Made by a program: the position numbers and the translations under genes
DNA from: Lonicera japonica
Lineage: Eukaryota > Streptophyta > Magnoliopsida > Dipsacales > Caprifoliaceae
DNA length: 64,000 bases
Direction of reading: 5' to 3'
Assembly: GCA_021464415.1 (NCBI GenBank)
Contig: CM038471.1
Coordinates: 34,755,234-34,819,233 of the forward strand
Notes under the pieces: generated by a model
The model's database searches: none
The model's input: the letters and a program-made list of their open reading frames with translations, nothing else
What the model was told of the DNA's origin: nothing
Shown here: positions 60,290 to 64,000 of the stretch, piece after piece
How positions within the stretch are numbered: the stretch's first letter is position 1
Layout of the letters: the number at the start of each line of letters is the position of its first letter

Positions 60290-60569
60290 TTAGGGAGCCC
60301 TTTTTTGTCTGTGCATGTGGGCATGCGCAGTAGTGGTAATTTTTGGCATGATGCGTTAACGCAAGTTCAAGCCAACATGAAGCTGGTGGGTTAGGATTCG
60401 GCATATCTTGCCATGAACCCATAAATTACATGACCTGGCATATCTGGTCACGAATCTCTTGGATGTCACAACTTTTGTGACGAATTTTAAGTTTCGTCCT
60501 AAAGGATCTTGTCACAAAATGTGCTCTGTTACAGATATTTCATCGCTCATGGAGGGGTTTGTTGTAGTG
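60290..60569. mobile_element. CACTA terminal fragment in an intron
   Basis: Inverted, the right end reads CACTACAACAAACCCCTCC at 60569, a CACTA-type end. AAGTTTCGTCC, TTGTGACGAATT and CTTGTCACAAAATG inside suggest subterminal repeats. No opposite end or 3-bp duplication was found. Confidence 0.45.
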
Positions 60570-61722
60570 TATGTGTCCCCATGTGCTCTATAGGATGCAA
60601 TGAAGGCATAGACGGTCCACAAACGTAGATAAAAATTGCGACATACGAAAATCTTGAATTGATAGTTTAATCTAATTCCTTGCAGTTCAAACATCTATAC
60701 AGTAGTTGAAGAGGACAAAGTTGGGGAAAGTATTATGTGCTCTGCTTGCAAAATGACTGTGGTTTGGGTTCAAAACCAGCCGAAACAGATGACTAAGGAC
60801 TCGGTCCTAAAATACATGAACCAGGTGATTTATTTCTGCCCCTATCCTTCGTTAAAAATGCCCATAACTGGAAGTGTAGACGGCATACCATTTAATTTTT
60901 GAACAGCTCTGCAAGAGCATACCAAGTCCAATGGACGAATCAGTCATTGACTGCAATATTGAACATGCCAAACATTGCATTTATTATTGGTGGTAAAGCT
61001 TTCAGCCTCACTCCAGATCAGGTTTGAATCTTTCTTTTAAAACTAAAATTCTATGTAACTTTCTTATTTTGGACGGAACTTCAAATAGATAAAGTTGTTT
61101 TTCATTTGATTTGCTCTACCAAACTTTTTTATTTTCGGTCTAGTTGGGTTTGGCTATCTTTCATTGTGAACTGCTTTTGATACGAGGTTTGAGGTTGTAG
61201 TTTTGAATACTCCCAGCATCCCAAACTAAGAGTCCATGTTTGTTTCGAGCACTTTCTTAAGGATACACTAATTTCAACACAAATATCGGTGATTAAGAAC
61301 AAAAGTGTGTTTACTAGTTCATCTAAGCGTAGTTTCTTTGCATATTCAGTATATTCTTAAAACTAGAACAGGCCGTGCTAAAGTTTGTCTGAACGCATTC
61401 ATTTCATTGGATGTGTCGCCTCCTCACCGTCCTATGTGGTACGATATGCTCACCATTCAGAGAATTAACATTTGTGCATCATGCTTACGCGTCCAGTTTA
61501 GATATTCGTTTAATTTCCACACGCGCATATCATATTGTGTTTGACTATGGTAATCTGCGACTGGGTTTTGCTAAAAAGCTGCGTAATGATTCCATACAAT
61601 ACCTGCTTGGTTGTGCATAACTCAGTTGGTCTAACTGTTTTCCTTTGATATCATCTGTTAATTTGAGGTAACTTCTATGTAAATATACGGTCAGTTGTGA
61701 TGCTTACTATTCCTCGCTCACC

Positions 61723-62300
61723 AAAATTTTCCCTTTTCTCTTTACATTACAATTTTAATTTGGAGAAAATTGAATTAATTACAATGTTCATTAGACAACT
61801 AATTAATGACACCTAAAATGTCTTTAAATCCTGGAAAACATTTTAGTAAGATAAAATAGTTATATGGTGAGGATACTTTTATAATGATTCTTTAAAACAT
61901 GAAGAATTATGCTACTTTGTTTTTCAGTAATTGAATATTAATTTTCTATATTGTGCAGTATCCGGTTTTAAAACTCATCTAGTTAATATCTGCACATTTT
62001 TAATTTTTTTTTTAAAGAAAATAGAAAATTAAATATAATTTTTTTTCAAAATTAAAGAGGACATTTGCCCCTTGTCTGAAGTTGCCTACTGCCTCTGTTG
62101 ACAGTAGTTGATCGTAAATTCTAATATAAAATGACATGGAATTATAAATACCAAAAGATCCGATCAAATATTGACCCACCCTTTACACTACTATCGGTAT
62201 CATACTTAGATTCGTAGCTTGATTGTGCGCATAACTCATATACCACTTTTAAATATTCTAATTTTTTCACGTGAAATTTGGATTCTTAAAGAGTTGTTTA
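61723..62300. other. AT-rich DNA, no gene seen
   Basis: This follows the aspartic proteinase homology. Nothing recognisable is present. Confidence 0.5.
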
Positions 62301-62309
62301 GTTTGTTAA

Positions 62310-63170
62310 GACCCTATTCCATTTAGTAAAAAATTAAAGCAGTATTTTCTCTAGAGATACATGCTAAGGACATTTAAAAAAATAAAATACGGTAATGTGT
62401 CTCTAAGACAATAGTGAGTGAATTAAATCTATCACGAGTACACTTTATACAATCTTATCCCATTTATTCAAAAATTAAAGTGGTATTTCTCTGGAGATAT
62501 ACACTAAGGACACGTAAAAAAAAAATATACGTTGACGTGTGTTAGAAAATGGGTATTAGAAAACTCATTTTCTACCATTTTGAGGGCAAAATTGTAATAA
62601 GACTTTGCATTCGGTTGTGAAAGTTCTTAATATATTTGTATTTTCCTACGTGAGTACATCGAAATCGTGTATTTATATACTCAAAATAGTTAAGTGGTGA
62701 ATGAGAAATTGTCACCCAAAGTGAGCAAGTTGAAGTTGGTAAATGCAATGAAAGTGGGTAGTCCCACATAGGAAAGACGAAAAAAATTATGTGTGCTTAT
62801 AACTAAGCTCATGGGAATGTCTTATTGAATGATTCAAGATAAAAGGCTTTCTCTCTTGCACACAAGTGCGCAGGGGGGTTGCAAATCACGGACTGAAATA
62901 AGCCTAAAACCATTGCGACTCATGTGTGCCCACACCTTGCGGACACGAATGCCGGACCGAAAAGCGAGCCTTGCGCGAGCTAAGCTTTGCACCCGAAAAT
63001 TTATTTTTTATCCCAATTAAATTGCACAACCCGAGAGGCGATGTATCTATTTTAAGGAGACTGTGGATATCACAGGACTCGGTGTCGGATAATATCAATT
63101 TTATATTTAAATTTGCATTTCCCTAATTAATACAATAGTGGATGAATTGAATCTGTCATGAGTATACTTT
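62310..63170. mobile_element. LTR-like insertion (about 62540-63117) in a tandemly repeated sequence
   Basis: TTAAAGCAGTATTTTCTCTAG and TTAAAGTGGTATTTCTCTGG start two diverged units (62333 and 62476). The second unit breaks off at ACGTTGACGTG (62539) and resumes at about 63127 with ACAATAGTGGATGAATTGAA. The inserted part begins TGTTAGAAAATGGG, contains TAGTCCCACATAGGAAAGAC (62759, a common LTR phrase) and is GC-richer at 62850-63000. It is probably a solo LTR. The exact right end and target duplication are not resolved. Confidence 0.5.
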
Positions 63171-63231
63171 ACGCAAAGTTTATAGTCAACCAATGCACAT
63201 GGTGAAAACTACCTATCATCCCATTATTTTA

Positions 63232-63635
63232 GGGTGAGACTATTTATATGAGGAGAGTTTAATTTTAAAAATTTTCAGTGGGTTTAATAGTCAGCCTTCC
63301 CACTTCAGCCGAATTCATTCCATTTACTCTCACCACATCAAGAGAGTAAATATCATATGTTCTCCCCACATCAAGAGAGTTTAAGATTAATTTATTACCC
63401 ATGGATAAATTAATAAATTAATTTTTTCAGTTAAGGTTAATTATATTTTCAAAGTGTGTGATTAATTTTAGTTAAGGTTAATTATATTTTTAATTATATA
63501 CTTTATATAAATTACTTAAGGTAAATAGGAGAAGTAAATAGGGGGGGTGTTAGTGATAAAAAAATCTTGTTTAGGGGGTGTTTGTGAGATGAGAGGTATT
63601 AGTGAGAGAAATGGAGGTTGTAAATAGTCTCACCC
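63232..63635. mobile_element. MITE with 8-9-bp target duplication, related to that at 53140
   Basis: TTATTTTA flanks both sides (63224-63231 and 63636-63643). The ends are GGGTGAGACTATTTATATG (left) and, inverted, GGGTGAGACTATTTACAAC (right). The interior has GGGGGTGTTAGTGATAAAA and GGGGGTGTTTGTGAGATG, as in the 53140 element. No ORF. Confidence 0.8.
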
Positions 63636-63643
63636 TTATTTTA

Positions 63644-64000
63644 AATATATAGTAGGATATGACTGTGCCGTCTGGCACAGTGAAATAAATAACGACAGTC
63701 TATTTTGAACCCAATGACTAGGTAGTCTAAAATTTTGGACCAAATGCGTCTATCAATAAGATTTGAAAATGGTCCTAAAATTAGACTGATGTACCGTGAA
63801 TACTCTTAGAAATGATAGATTGAGATGATCAATAATGTATGAGTACATAAAGTACGTCATTTTATGTTAATAATTTTTCTAGATATTTTTACATTATTCT
63901 AAGTAACGATGAATCTTCTTTGATTAATCTTGATCAATATATTTTAAATATTAAATGTTTATTAAATTTTGAATTTTTTTATTTAAAGTTATGGTGTTTT
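63644..64000. other. AT-rich DNA to window end
   Basis: No feature seen. TCTGGCACAGTGAAATAAAT at 63670 may be transposon debris. Confidence 0.5.

Overview
This is repeat-rich, AT-rich nuclear DNA of a flowering plant, most likely a eudicot. It has GT/AG introns, Ty1/copia and gypsy-type LTR elements, CACTA (En/Spm) transposons, Mutator- and Stowaway-type MITEs, and relics of plant-specific gene families (DUF789, a saposin-insert aspartic proteinase, PGG/ankyrin, RNA polymerase V). I cannot name the species. Few ordinary genes look intact. Most of the window is nested transposons and decayed host-gene pieces.

Layout. 1-934: 3' tail and LTR of a decayed copia element. 2706-4636: a three-exon gene for a multi-pass membrane protein that I do not recognise. 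Exon phases fit perfectly; a hAT-like MITE sits in intron 2. 6490-6660: trinucleotide arrays. 6961-7660: a minisatellite with a 20-bp palindromic core. 10174-15255: a solo LTR with 5-bp target duplications. It is split by a 4.03-kb CACTA element (3-bp duplications) carrying the last exon of a DnaJ/HSP40 gene. 15756-18330: a DUF789 pseudogene on the minus strand, cut at its 5' end by a copia element. 18331-27035: a chimeric copia. Lineage A supplies the 5' LTR, gag and pol. It is joined in frame at about 22783 to the RNase H, extra ORF and long 3' LTR of a different, SIRE/Maximus-like lineage.

28276-29082: a Mutator-type element with roughly 230-bp inverted repeats and 9-bp duplications. 31188-31835: a promoter, 5' leader and first intron with no coding region behind them. 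31850-36910: a CACTA remnant with a Transposase_24 gene. 36945-38310: three copies of an intron segment with exon pieces of an NRPE1-like gene (RNA polymerase V largest subunit, a factor in transposon silencing). 38331-41996: a nearly full-length but broken TNP2-type CACTA transposase. 44356-46189: the 3' exons of an ankyrin/PGG membrane protein. 47708-48472 and 57478-61586: an orphan 3' fragment and a longer pseudogene of the same aspartic proteinase. 53140-53545 and 63232-63635: two related MITEs with 8-9-bp duplications. 54841-56135: a 640-bp tandem duplication upstream of a second CACTA transposase remnant.

The genes do not form a pathway. The coherent theme is transposon activity: gene-fragment capture, copia recombination, nested insertion, and decay by stop codons that look like cytosine-deamination products. 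I saw no tRNA, rRNA, CRISPR array or operon.
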